This document shows, piece after piece, positions 41,458-50,694 of a stretch of DNA of 64,000 bases. Source of the DNA: Polaromonas sp. GTDB lineage: Bacteria > Pseudomonadota > Gammaproteobacteria > Burkholderiales > Burkholderiaceae_C. The notes below the pieces were generated by a model. The model worked only from the letters and a program-made list of their open reading frames with translations, was not told the DNA's origin and did no database searches. A program made the translations under genes and the position numbers. Each line of letters begins with the position of its first letter. The first letter of the stretch is position 1. Where the stretch lies: positions 17,428-81,427 of the forward strand of contig JAURVI010000041.1 in assembly GCA_030655515.1 (NCBI GenBank), given 5' to 3'.

Positions 41458-44367
41458 ATGAAATTTAGTCATAAAAGTTTATCAGTTGTCGGTCTGCTGT
41501 CGCTTGCAGTTTTTGTGCTCGTTCTCGGATGGTTCGCCCAGTCGAAGTCATTTAAAACGATTGAAATTCGTGGTGCTGAATATATTGGTGCATCAGTAGA
41601 TTCCGGTCGGGGGGGCATCGCCACACGCATGACAGGGCCAGTTTCCGTCAGGGAAATAAAGCATCCTCTGGATCTGAAGACGCTTGATATTTCTTTCGAA
41701 TTCTCGACGCAGGAACCAACATTTTCTTACGGCAATTTATTCCAGACTGGAGATTCCATAGACGCAATTCGCATGGAGTTGCAGCCATCGAGTAATCTGG
41801 TGCTCATCCTCGGTGATGGAAAATTATTTAACCTTTCAAAATCAATTCAGATCGGTAAATCCCACGTCGTTCGTCTGAACTACGAAAAAGCCGAATTCCT
41901 CAAAGTCGTTATAGATGAAAAAGAGGTATTGGATATCACGGACAAGGTCCTTCTGTCCGGTAAATTCGACATATCCAACATCGTGCTTGGAACAGGCCTG
42001 GCAAGACAGAGAACACTGCTTGGTACGGTGAGGAACTTCAACCTTAATGGGGCTTATAGCTACTACGACAAAGTGGCAAGCATGGCCCGCTGGATGCTCA
42101 TCGCTTTGTGCGGCATCGTATTTTTGAAGTCGTTCCCCCGCGGCTCCATCGCTGAAGTCGAGGGCGGCGCCCCATCGACAAGCTCGGTGCTAGCCGACAG
42201 CATCGCTGTGTATGGGCTCTCTCTGGGTTTCGTTGCGATGGCTTTGTTTTCGGTCCATTACTTTGGAGAGAAGCATCTTGGCTTGTCGAAATGGCTTGCG
42301 CATCTGATACTCCCCGTTTCCCTGGTGCTGGTTTTACTCGCGATCAGGCGACTGCCGTGTGTGTGGAAATGGGTGCGGTGGCCACTTGGTGGAATATTTA
42401 TCGCGTACGTCACATATATTGTGACTTCAATGGGATACAAAGTACACGCATACGATAGCTTTATCCTGTGCCTGTATGTATTCAGCCTTCTGGCCTTTGG
42501 CATGTCCTTGTCCGGCAGCGGTTCGTATATGTACATGGCCCCAAGTGGTAAAAAGCGCCTCAACCTGTTTTTAGCGATAGGGGTGTTTGGGCTGTTTCTG
42601 GCGCTTTCCTGGAGCGGACTGGTCAATCTCACGAACTGGAATGGTTTCAAGCAAACGCTGGACAATAATTTTGGCATTGTTGTTGTTGGCGCTTTCCTGA
42701 TACTGCGGGCCACCTTCGCCATCGTGCTGGGTCCCGAAAATTCAAATGAAATAGCTGTTCAGAATTCAGAGGCTCGAGGAAATAAGAGCCATCTGTCTTC
42801 TCTGGTCTGGACGGATGCAGTAGCCATTGTTACCTTTTCCTGGATCAGCTTTCGTCAGGACTCCTTGTTTATACCAGGGTCAGAATATCATTGGGAATAT
42901 TACGTTGGTGTTATTCAGGGCATCCGGAATGGTGGCTGGTTGCTTTGGGATACGCCATCTCAATATGGCTTCTTGAATATTCTGTTGGCCTCGCTGGTCC
43001 CCTCTGCTTCCGCTTGGCAGTCATTCTATATATTTCAGGGAACACTGCTGTTCCTCGTCTCGACGGGAATTTATCTCGCTGCAAGGCGCTATACATCGAC
43101 ATCCCTATTTCAGCGCTCGGCAGTCTTCCTTGTTGTATTCATGGCGCTGTTTTTTGCAGACCCGGAGTTAATTGGACCCTATCCTTTCCCCTCCTCATCC
43201 GTGGTCAGGTTCTTCTGCGTTTATGCGCTTGTGCTCGTCGTATGGTTTATTCCGAAATTCGGATTGCGGCAGGCCACGGCATTGGCCCTTGCTTGGTCGC
43301 TTGCTGTCATCTGGTCTGCAGAGAGCGCAATTTACGGAACGGCCATTTTTCTTTTTATTCTTGTCACGTTGCTTCAAACCCGTACGGCCGAAAACAGGCA
43401 TTTTGCACTCGCGGGAAAATATGTAGTGATCGCGACCACGTGCCTGGCGATGGTTTTTTTAACTGTGCTTGCCTTTTATTTATCGAAACTGGGTATGGCA
43501 CCCGACTTGCGCAGTTTTTTCGAGCACGCCATCGGCTATGCGGGTGGTTTCGGATATGTTCCATTTCCGCTATTCGGCAACGGAAATTTGTTGCTGCTGG
43601 TGTTCATGGGTATTGCAATTCTGATTATTGGAGTAATTCAGCGGGAGGATGTCAAGCGTGACAATTTGGCAGCTCCGCTGGCGGCCATGGCAGGATGCAT
43701 ATGGGGGGTTGCCACTTATTACATTGGCCGGCCGGTACCTCAAAATATCACCGCAATATTGCCAATTATTGCAATGGTGGTCTACCTTGCTCTCGTTTTA
43801 TCCAGGCGAATCAGTCATGGTGCGTATTCATTGCCAATCAAGGCGGCTGCAGTCCCCCTGTTTTTCTTGCTGTTGATTCCCCTAAGCAATTTGAAATGGT
43901 TTCAAAATCTGGCTCAAGTGCAATCTTTTGCTGCGGATGTGACGGTCAAGCTACCAAAGGCTGGCGACGGATTGGAGCAGCTTCTTTCCCGTGCCAATCC
44001 ATTGGCAGATATATCCATCGTTTATTACGGGGACGAGGCCGCGCCTCCTGTATTTACGGGCAGGTACGCCAAGCTGAATGAAACCAACTGGCTTCCTGTC
44101 CCGCTACAGTTGCTCGAAATGCCTGTATCCGAGGCACGAAGAAGTATTTATCTCCAAAGGTATATTTGCCGCAAGCAGGCGAAGGCGGGAATACTGATCA
44201 ATCGGAGGGGTGATGCAATTGAGGTGAGGTTGCAGGGGTTTCTTGATGAATTGCGTCAGTACTACGACCATGTGGAAGTTATTTCCGACAAGGAATACAA
44301 GCTGTACCGCTTCTCCGAAATGAACTTGCAGCATTGCCCAACGGGACTGGGCAAAAGAAGCTCATGA
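41458..44367 (+). CDS. Large LamG-like domain/multispanning membrane protein (unknown)
   Basis: This 969-residue protein begins at ATG 41458. One N-terminal membrane helix is followed by a second LamG-like domain (SFEFSTQEPTFSYGNLFQ; HVVRLNYEKAEFLKVVIDEKEVLDI; LLGTVRNFNLNG) that parallels the one in the previous gene. A long multispanning part and a soluble C-terminal domain (ADISIVYYGDEAAPPVFTGR) follow. It contains FIPGSEYHWEYYVGVIQGIRNG, a GT-C-like loop. The start is placed after the TTG given in the track. The gene could be a Wzy-like polymerase or a GT-C transferase; I cannot decide. Confidence 0.75.
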   Translation: MKFSHKSLSVVGLLSLAVFVLVLGWFAQSKSFKTIEIRGAEYIGASVDSGRGGIATRMTGPVSVREIKHPLDLKTLDISFEFSTQEPTFSYGNLFQTGDSIDAIRMELQPSSNLVLILGDGKLFNLSKSIQIGKSHVVRLNYEKAEFLKVVIDEKEVLDITDKVLLSGKFDISNIVLGTGLARQRTLLGTVRNFNLNGAYSYYDKVASMARWMLIALCGIVFLKSFPRGSIAEVEGGAPSTSSVLADSIAVYGLSLGFVAMALFSVHYFGEKHLGLSKWLAHLILPVSLVLVLLAIRRLPCVWKWVRWPLGGIFIAYVTYIVTSMGYKVHAYDSFILCLYVFSLLAFGMSLSGSGSYMYMAPSGKKRLNLFLAIGVFGLFLALSWSGLVNLTNWNGFKQTLDNNFGIVVVGAFLILRATFAIVLGPENSNEIAVQNSEARGNKSHLSSLVWTDAVAIVTFSWISFRQDSLFIPGSEYHWEYYVGVIQGIRNGGWLLWDTPSQYGFLNILLASLVPSASAWQSFYIFQGTLLFLVSTGIYLAARRYTSTSLFQRSAVFLVVFMALFFADPELIGPYPFPSSSVVRFFCVYALVLVVWFIPKFGLRQATALALAWSLAVIWSAESAIYGTAIFLFILVTLLQTRTAENRHFALAGKYVVIATTCLAMVFLTVLAFYLSKLGMAPDLRSFFEHAIGYAGGFGYVPFPLFGNGNLLLLVFMGIAILIIGVIQREDVKRDNLAAPLAAMAGCIWGVATYYIGRPVPQNITAILPIIAMVVYLALVLSRRISHGAYSLPIKAAAVPLFFLLLIPLSNLKWFQNLAQVQSFAADVTVKLPKAGDGLEQLLSRANPLADISIVYYGDEAAPPVFTGRYAKLNETNWLPVPLQLLEMPVSEARRSIYLQRYICRKQAKAGILINRRGDAIEVRLQGFLDELRQYYDHVEVISDKEYKLYRFSEMNLQHCPTGLGKRSS

Positions 44368-46250
44368 GCACAAGTGCCAAAGCAATTGCCCCAAAAACGC
44401 GAACAAGCTTGGGTAAATGGCACCATCTGGCAGGGTTGCTGGGTGTCGTTGCAGTCGTAGGGCTTTACAACACGCTTTTCGCCTTCAGTTTCCTGCCCCT
44501 TACCGAGGGCTGGTTCTCGGCCTATGCCCACCTGATTCTCGATGGCAAGCTGCCATATCGGGATTTTTATTTCTACCTGACGCCGTTTTACCCCATGGCG
44601 CTTGCGGCGGTGATCGGCCTGCTTGGCGATTCTTTTTTCGCGCTGCGGGTGGTTGGTGTTTTCATCATCGTTGCCATCGCTGTGCTGCTGTACCTTATTC
44701 TTGCAAGGCGTTTCAGACCGGCGCCATCAATGGTTGCTTCGATCGCGGCATGTATCTACTACCAGTCGGGTGTAGCGCACATTCCCTACGATTTCACGCA
44801 GGTGTTGACGCTTTTCACACTGGCCGCAACCTGGATGCTCGTTCTGGCTGGAAGTGAAGCGCGTCCAATCGGGGCTCTTTCCTGGAAAATGCCGGTGCTT
44901 CGGCATGTGCTACTGGCGGGCCTGTTCGCGGCCCTGGCATTTCTGACCAAGCAAAGCAATGGCACATTTGTTGTCGTGGCGGCTTGGCTTGGCTGCATTT
45001 ATATTGCGCTACCTTGGGGGCGAGATGGCGTGAGGCTGATTGTGGCTTTTGGTTTCGGGTGTCTCCTGCCTGTCATGGTGATGCTGGCCTGGCTTTTTCA
45101 AGCAGACGCACTGTCAGCTTTCTGGGAACAAATTTTCGGCGGGGCGCTTGCTGCAAAGGGCTCCCTGGGCCACGTGTTTTTCTCGTGGCTTGACGGACTG
45201 CTGACCTCGGTCTATGTGACGCAGATGACCACGCTCGGCAAATGGGCCGTCCAGCTGATCGTGTTGTCCTTCATTTTTACAAAGGTGCTTGCGCTCATAG
45301 ATAAACCACTTGCCGGTGGTCGCCGCGAGTTTATCTTCCTCACCTGCCTTGTGTTGTTGTGCGCGATGGTAGTCGTGAATGCCTATGTTGCCCCCATCGC
45401 TTTTTCCGATCAGGTTTTTGAGTTTGGACTGCAGGCGAATAATTACATCATTCCGCTTGCGACCTCGATTTCTGCCCTATTGCTAACATGGGCGGCGATG
45501 AGCTGTTTCGTTCCAGCGATGAGAAGGGCTCTTTCCCCGGCGATAGCAATCATGGGGATTCTGGCAGCAGGAATGATCTGGGGGAACGGGACTTCCGCAG
45601 GACTCAGCGAAGTTGGAGTTTTCACCATGTTTGCGCTTGCTGTGGCCGCAATGCTGGATACCCGGCCCTTCCGCTATGTCGGCTTTACGGCGGCGCTGTT
45701 GCTTGCTATCAGCCTTATATTTGCTTTCTCAAGCAAAAAATTTTCCGCACCTTACGCCTGGTGGGGCGTCGCAGAACCCAGCGTGCGCACGGCCACTTAC
45801 CTATCTGAAGTGCCCATTGCGCGCGGCTTGCGGGTCTCGCAAGGCACGGCGAACAATATTGATGCGCTGGCCAACGCCCTTGCCAAAGGGCCTCGAGGTG
45901 GAGATATTTTTGCTTTCCCGAATATCCCTTTGGTTTACCTCATCGCCAACCAGTGGCCGAATTCAAAAGTTGTCGTACCCTGGTTCGATTTTCTACCGGA
46001 CGAGCCTGCCAGAGCAGAGGCAGCCAGGCTGCTGGCGACTCCCCCCGCGACAATCGTGAATTTGAAATTGCCTCCCGTGGCTTGGGATGCACATGAACGG
46101 CTCTTTCGTGATGGTAAACCGCTAGGGCAAAGAAGCATTCAGGCTGCTATCTGGGAGTTGACTGGGCCACGTAACTTGTACCGCCTGGATTTTTCGCGTG
46201 AGGTGTCGCCTGGATGCATATTGGAAGTGTGGCATAAAATATCCGCGTAA
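44364..46250 (+). CDS. GT39/PMT-like membrane glycosyltransferase
   Basis: This 628-residue protein starts with ATG 44364 overlapping the previous stop. After the first helix it has FLPLTEGWFSAYAHLILDGKLPYRDFYFYLTP, a GT-C catalytic-loop arrangement seen in DUF/GT39-like enzymes (G..PYRDF...P). A soluble C-terminal domain (VVPWFDFLPDEPARAEA; FSREVSPGCILEVWHKI) resembles the ends of paralogues A and B. Transfer of a lipid-linked sugar on the periplasmic side is probable. A gap of about 300 bp follows. Confidence 0.8.
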   Translation: MSTSAKAIAPKTRTSLGKWHHLAGLLGVVAVVGLYNTLFAFSFLPLTEGWFSAYAHLILDGKLPYRDFYFYLTPFYPMALAAVIGLLGDSFFALRVVGVFIIVAIAVLLYLILARRFRPAPSMVASIAACIYYQSGVAHIPYDFTQVLTLFTLAATWMLVLAGSEARPIGALSWKMPVLRHVLLAGLFAALAFLTKQSNGTFVVVAAWLGCIYIALPWGRDGVRLIVAFGFGCLLPVMVMLAWLFQADALSAFWEQIFGGALAAKGSLGHVFFSWLDGLLTSVYVTQMTTLGKWAVQLIVLSFIFTKVLALIDKPLAGGRREFIFLTCLVLLCAMVVVNAYVAPIAFSDQVFEFGLQANNYIIPLATSISALLLTWAAMSCFVPAMRRALSPAIAIMGILAAGMIWGNGTSAGLSEVGVFTMFALAVAAMLDTRPFRYVGFTAALLLAISLIFAFSSKKFSAPYAWWGVAEPSVRTATYLSEVPIARGLRVSQGTANNIDALANALAKGPRGGDIFAFPNIPLVYLIANQWPNSKVVVPWFDFLPDEPARAEAARLLATPPATIVNLKLPPVAWDAHERLFRDGKPLGQRSIQAAIWELTGPRNLYRLDFSREVSPGCILEVWHKISA

Positions 46251-46552
46251 CTTACCTAACATACTTTTCTATATAAAATGGTTGAAAAAGTTACGAAACT
46301 CTGGATAAGTCAGCCTGATGCAAAAACTGAAACAGTTATGAGATGGCAAATGAGTCTTGCCAGAATCGGATTTGCGCTTGTGACAAAGAGAACGTGCAGG
46401 AGCTAAACACCCCATATCCATTCCTGACTCGACCGGACTCTCATTCTGTGATTTCTTATCTTTCAATTAATACTTTCCCGGGTGGGGATAGACCCTACCA
46501 AGTCAATCTTCAGAGCATGGCACATCAGCTTAGAAATTTTGGTTAGATCTAA
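46251..46552. other. AT-rich intergenic gap with possible small ORF
   Basis: This 302-bp AT-rich gap separates the GT39-like gene from the GT87-like gene. A 42-codon frame at 46278-46406 (MVEKVTKLWISQPDAKTETV) and a track ORF at 46343 have no recognisable family. The gap probably holds the promoter of the next unit and may contain decayed coding sequence. Confidence 0.4.
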
Positions 46553-47743
46553 ATGAATTATCACATTTTCGCGACTAATAGCAAATCTCTTATTTTTTCA
46601 AAAAATAAAAATAAGGTAGTCATAGCATTCGCATTTCTTCAAATGCTAATAATAATATTTCTTGGAGATTCATTGGCGGGATATCCCATATTCAAATATC
46701 TGATTGGGGCGGGGCGCTTTGATGATTTCTACAATACCGTAGGTCGAGCCCCTTATTTGCCTGACATCAAAGATTCATATATTGTTAGCCCAGCGCTGAT
46801 ATTTCTGTTTAGATTTGCATCATTAAATTATGTTAATCTGGCTTTTGCATTTTATAATATCGTTTGCATTTCCATAGCGTATTTCGCATTCAGGAGGCTG
46901 AAAATAAACCCACTTATTGCGCTGGCGTTGCTTGTATCGTATCCGATGCTGTTTGCAATTTCCAGAGGAAATGCCGAATTACTTGTGTTTGGCATAGTTC
47001 TATTCGGTGTCTCATATTTGGTTGCCGGAAAATTGAACTTGGCGGTAGTATTGATGCTGGCGGCGGCGACTATAAAACCGACCTCATTGATCTTTCTTGC
47101 GTTATTTCCTATTGGATACTTGCTAAAAAAATGGGCGCTTCTGGGATTATTCTTTTTGGGAAATTTGTTGGTATTTTATTTAATAAATACAGATATTTTC
47201 CAATTCATTGAATCGTATTTCATAATGTTGGATAATTATAAGGGTGCGTATGTGCTTGGTACGGGGGGGGATTTATTTAACAATTCACTTTACGGGCTGG
47301 CAAAAACGGGAGTATATTATTTTTTCAAAGACATTCCTGGTAGATGGGATTTGATTGGGATGGTGGCTGATTGGTATGGATTAATGTCAAAAGTTATACT
47401 GATTGCATGTATTTTATGCGTGCAGCTTTCGATGCGATTTTCGAGTATTGAAAAAATATGGATTCTGGCAGCGTCAGTAATTTTTTTTCCTGCTGTTTCG
47501 GCGGATTACCGTTTGTTGTACTTGCTCATTCCCTTGGCATTGATTTTGATAAAAGAAAATTGTACAAAAATAGATAATATTCTATTCTACGGGACCCTGA
47601 TTATTTTAATCCCAAAACACTTTGTCCTGCTGGATGTTCAGGTCGGTGGAGCGATCACGCTGCAGTCGGTCGTAAATCCAGTGATATTTAGTGGACTTTT
47701 GTATATGCTACTGGCTAACATAAAGAAAGCACCGCAGCAATAA
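46553..47743 (+). CDS. GT87/DUF2029-like membrane protein
   Basis: This 396-residue polytopic protein is encoded by very AT-rich sequence. It has the family pattern ISRGNAELLVFGIVLFGVSYL and VVLMLAAATIKPTSLIFLALF, matching the RGN...KP block of GT87 enzymes, plus GRAPYLPDIKDSYIVSPALIFL as a first-loop candidate. It lacks the LamG-like domain of the 39385 gene. A polyprenyl-phosphate-sugar-dependent transferase is the best guess. The composition indicates recent acquisition from an AT-rich donor. Confidence 0.75.
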   Translation: MNYHIFATNSKSLIFSKNKNKVVIAFAFLQMLIIIFLGDSLAGYPIFKYLIGAGRFDDFYNTVGRAPYLPDIKDSYIVSPALIFLFRFASLNYVNLAFAFYNIVCISIAYFAFRRLKINPLIALALLVSYPMLFAISRGNAELLVFGIVLFGVSYLVAGKLNLAVVLMLAAATIKPTSLIFLALFPIGYLLKKWALLGLFFLGNLLVFYLINTDIFQFIESYFIMLDNYKGAYVLGTGGDLFNNSLYGLAKTGVYYFFKDIPGRWDLIGMVADWYGLMSKVILIACILCVQLSMRFSSIEKIWILAASVIFFPAVSADYRLLYLLIPLALILIKENCTKIDNILFYGTLIILIPKHFVLLDVQVGGAITLQSVVNPVIFSGLLYMLLANIKKAPQQ

Positions 47744-47818
47744 ATGTAACTACTAGCTGTTTCGTAAACTTCTGCTGAGTTCACTACCATAGTCGGCCAC
47801 CTTAAAGAGTCCGTATAA

Positions 47819-48973
47819 ATGAAGCTATCAACAGAACAGCGCTTTGATGCAATCGTACTCGGTGGAGGATTTTATGGCTGCTGCATCGCTTTATTACTAT
47901 CGCAAAGTGGGCAGCGTGTATTAATTATTGAAAAGGAGCACGGCCTTTTGTTGAGGGCTTCGGCAATCAATCAGGCACGCGTCCATAACGGCTACCATTA
48001 TCCGCGCAGTGTGATAACTGCTGTGCGTTCCCGCATTAATTTCCCCCGCTTTGTTGCTGATTTTAAAGAGGCAATCGTGGATGACTTCACAAAGGTCTAT
48101 GCTATTTCTCGATATGCCAGCAAAATTAATGCACAACAGTTCTTTAATTTTTTTCACAAGATTGGTGCAGAAATTGAGAAAGCTCCAAAAAATATCGCCA
48201 GTCTCTTTGATTCACATCTAATTGAAGGCTCGTTCATTGTCAACGAAGTTGCATTCGATGCATCCATACTGCGTGCAAAAATTAAAAAAAAGCTCGCCGG
48301 AAACCACGTCGAAATTCTTCTGGATAAAGACGTTTATTCTGTGACTGCTGGTAACAATTATAATCTCGTTGTGACATTGTCCAATGGTGAGAAATACAGT
48401 GCCGGAAGTGTATTCAATTGCCTGTATTCACGTATCAATTTGCTGCTCGCTCATTCCGGTTACTCCTTGTTGCCGTTAAAGCACGAAGTAACCGAAATGG
48501 CGCTTGTGGAAACACCGGAACAATTAAAGAAGATCGGCGTCACTGTCATGGATGGTCCCTTTTTCTCACTGATGCCCTATCCTTCGGAGAGACTGCATAG
48601 CCTGAGCCATGTACGCTATACCCCTCACTTATCCTGGTCCGACGAAGATCCACTGATCGATGGACACGCCATGCTGCGCAATCATCCTCCGCGGTCCAAT
48701 TTTCAGTACATGGTAAAGGATGCCAGTCGCTATATGCCGATCTTGCAAGAATTGAAATATCGACAATCAATTTATGAAATAAAAACTGTACTCAAACGAA
48801 ATGAGGGTGACGATGGGCGTCCAATACTTTTTCGTCAGGAGTCCGGTCTGCCGGGGCTTTTCAGTATCATGGGCGGTAAGATTGACAATATATATGATAT
48901 CCTTGAGTTTATTGCCGAACGCAAATCAAATCTGAACATAACGCGCGCACAGATTTCTGAGGTATTTCATTAA
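47819..48973 (+). CDS. FAD-dependent oxidoreductase (DAO family)
   Basis: This 384-residue protein has the Rossmann FAD motif FDAIVLGGGFYGCCIALLLSQSG and VLIIEKEHGLLLRAS, followed by QARVHNGYHYPRS with a His near the flavin. A late GLPGLFSIMGGKIDNIYD covers the flavin loop. It belongs to the DAO-type oxidases/dehydrogenases. In a sugar module next to a Gfo/Idh enzyme, it probably oxidises a sugar or amino-sugar derivative. The stop is directly followed by the next ATG (TAAATG). Confidence 0.85.
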   Translation: MKLSTEQRFDAIVLGGGFYGCCIALLLSQSGQRVLIIEKEHGLLLRASAINQARVHNGYHYPRSVITAVRSRINFPRFVADFKEAIVDDFTKVYAISRYASKINAQQFFNFFHKIGAEIEKAPKNIASLFDSHLIEGSFIVNEVAFDASILRAKIKKKLAGNHVEILLDKDVYSVTAGNNYNLVVTLSNGEKYSAGSVFNCLYSRINLLLAHSGYSLLPLKHEVTEMALVETPEQLKKIGVTVMDGPFFSLMPYPSERLHSLSHVRYTPHLSWSDEDPLIDGHAMLRNHPPRSNFQYMVKDASRYMPILQELKYRQSIYEIKTVLKRNEGDDGRPILFRQESGLPGLFSIMGGKIDNIYDILEFIAERKSNLNITRAQISEVFH

Positions 48974-49969
48974 ATGAAAAAAAAAATTACCGTCGGCATA
49001 ATAGGTTTTGGGTACTGGGGGCCGACACTCTTCAGAAATTTTCGCAATCATCCGCGCTATCAGGTTCGATATGTCTGTGATCGTCATCGTGAAAAGCTTG
49101 CACGCTTGCAAGATCACGGGAGCGATTGCCGTGTTGTTGTAGAGGCCGCCAAAATTTTTGACGACAAAAATGTCGATTTGGTGGTGATTGCAACCCAGGC
49201 TACCAAGCATGTCGATTTGATTTGTAAAGCGCTTGAGGCTAATAAGCATGTTTTCGTCGAAAAACCTTTTGTACTTTCAAGCGCCGATGCATTAAAGGTT
49301 TGCAGACTTGCCAAGAGCGCCAACAGGGCTGTGTGGATCGATCATACATTTTTGTATTGCCCTGCATTCGTCAAACTGAAACAGCTGGTCGCAAACGGGA
49401 AGATAGGAAAACCGTTGCGATATCACTCTACGCGCGCAGACTTCGGATTATTCCAGACGGACACGAATGTTGTGTGGCATCTTTTTTACCATGATGCCTA
49501 CCTGATGCATGAGTTATTTTCGCTGTCTGCCGCTTCAATGCAAGCCAGTGCTTCGTCAAGCATTGTGCCCGACATCGCCGACTCCTTGACTGTCAGCCTG
49601 CATTTGGCGATGGGGGTACATGCCTCTGTTTTATGTGATATGACCTTCCCGGAGAAAAAACGTGAGATCGTTATCATGGGCGACCAAGGAATTCTCTTGT
49701 GGGATGAGCTCTCTCCTCACAAACTAAAATTTTTTTCAGATCGGGCCCGGTTCGACGCTCCAAATCAAATCGTACAATACGCGGAAAAGCGGGTTCCGGA
49801 GATCATTCCCATTGGCGAAAGCGAAACACTAGCAGAAGAGCTGACGGCACTTGCTTCTTGCCTCGATGGCGAAGCACCTTTTAATCAAGCCTGCGAATCC
49901 GCCGTTGAGATCGTGCGCCTTTTGGAAGCGATTGATTTGCAAGTGGCGCTAAAATACAAAAACATATGA
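48974..49969 (+). CDS. Gfo/Idh/MocA family oxidoreductase
   Basis: This 331-residue NAD(P)-dependent enzyme has KITVGIIGFGYWGPTLFRNF, VVIATQATKHVDLICKAL and the conserved EKPFVLSSADALK (EKP active-site motif). WHLFYHDAYLMHEL follows. Members act on sugars and nucleotide sugars, for example in 3-oxo-glucose chemistry (WlbA/KdsB-like). It abuts the FAD oxidoreductase gene and overlaps the following GT2. Together they suggest a two-step redox change of a sugar before transfer. Confidence 0.9.
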   Translation: MKKKITVGIIGFGYWGPTLFRNFRNHPRYQVRYVCDRHREKLARLQDHGSDCRVVVEAAKIFDDKNVDLVVIATQATKHVDLICKALEANKHVFVEKPFVLSSADALKVCRLAKSANRAVWIDHTFLYCPAFVKLKQLVANGKIGKPLRYHSTRADFGLFQTDTNVVWHLFYHDAYLMHELFSLSAASMQASASSSIVPDIADSLTVSLHLAMGVHASVLCDMTFPEKKREIVIMGDQGILLWDELSPHKLKFFSDRARFDAPNQIVQYAEKRVPEIIPIGESETLAEELTALASCLDGEAPFNQACESAVEIVRLLEAIDLQVALKYKNI

Positions 49970-50694
49970 AACTCTCATACAACATTGTCATTCCAGTATT
50001 GAACGAAGAAAAACGTATCGTCGCATGCATTCCAAAAATCAGGGGGCTTCTTCTCGGAAACGGTTTCTCCCGCTTTTCGATCACCATTGCTGATAATGGG
50101 TCGACGGATCAGACGGAAAAAATTTCCAAGGATTTGGCTGCCCAGTACGGTGATGTCAACTATGTCAAAGTTGGAAAAAAGGGGGTGGGACTTGCGCTTA
50201 AGACAGCTTGGGACCAAAGTTCTTCTGATGTCATTGGCTATATGGACGTTGATCTGGCGACTGACATTTCCCACTTCATGGAGGTAGCTGCAATTTTGGA
50301 AAAAGGGGGAATTCAGGTCGTGAATGGTTCCCGTAATCTGCACGGGTCTCGCGTTATTAATAGATCAGTTGTAAGGACGGTAACTTCCAGGGGTTTTAAT
50401 TTTCTACTTCGCGGTATCCTGAATACAAAAATTACCGATGGTATGTGTGGTTTTAAATTTCTCCGAAGAGATGCGTACCAAAAACTGCGTGAGGTCGGAC
50501 TGTTCAATGATGGGTGGTTCTTTTGTACCGAATTATTATGTGTGGCGGAACGCGTGGGCATGCGCATCCAGGAGCTGCCGGTAAGTTGGTATGATGACAG
50601 GGATTCACGGGTTCGCATCACGCAGACTTCTATATATTATCTGAAAGAGATATTTAAGCTGCGGTCACGCAGAATTCATAGGGATTGCAAGTGA
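49966..50694 (+). CDS. GT2 glycosyltransferase (DPM1-like)
   Basis: This 242-residue GT2 domain has YNIVIPVLNEEKRIVACI, IADNGSTDQTEKI, the donor/metal motif GYMDVDLATDISHF and a late DGWFFCTELLCVAERVGMRI. It resembles polyprenyl-phosphate mannosyltransferase type enzymes without a membrane tail. Its ATG overlaps the Gfo/Idh stop. Likely it primes a lipid-linked sugar or transfers the sugar made by the adjacent module. Confidence 0.9.
   Translation: MKLSYNIVIPVLNEEKRIVACIPKIRGLLLGNGFSRFSITIADNGSTDQTEKISKDLAAQYGDVNYVKVGKKGVGLALKTAWDQSSSDVIGYMDVDLATDISHFMEVAAILEKGGIQVVNGSRNLHGSRVINRSVVRTVTSRGFNFLLRGILNTKITDGMCGFKFLRRDAYQKLREVGLFNDGWFFCTELLCVAERVGMRIQELPVSWYDDRDSRVRITQTSIYYLKEIFKLRSRRIHRDCK

Noticed and set aside
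46343-46546. 67-residue ORF in the AT-rich gap
   Set aside because: No family, no ribosome-binding site seen and atypical composition; treated as chance.
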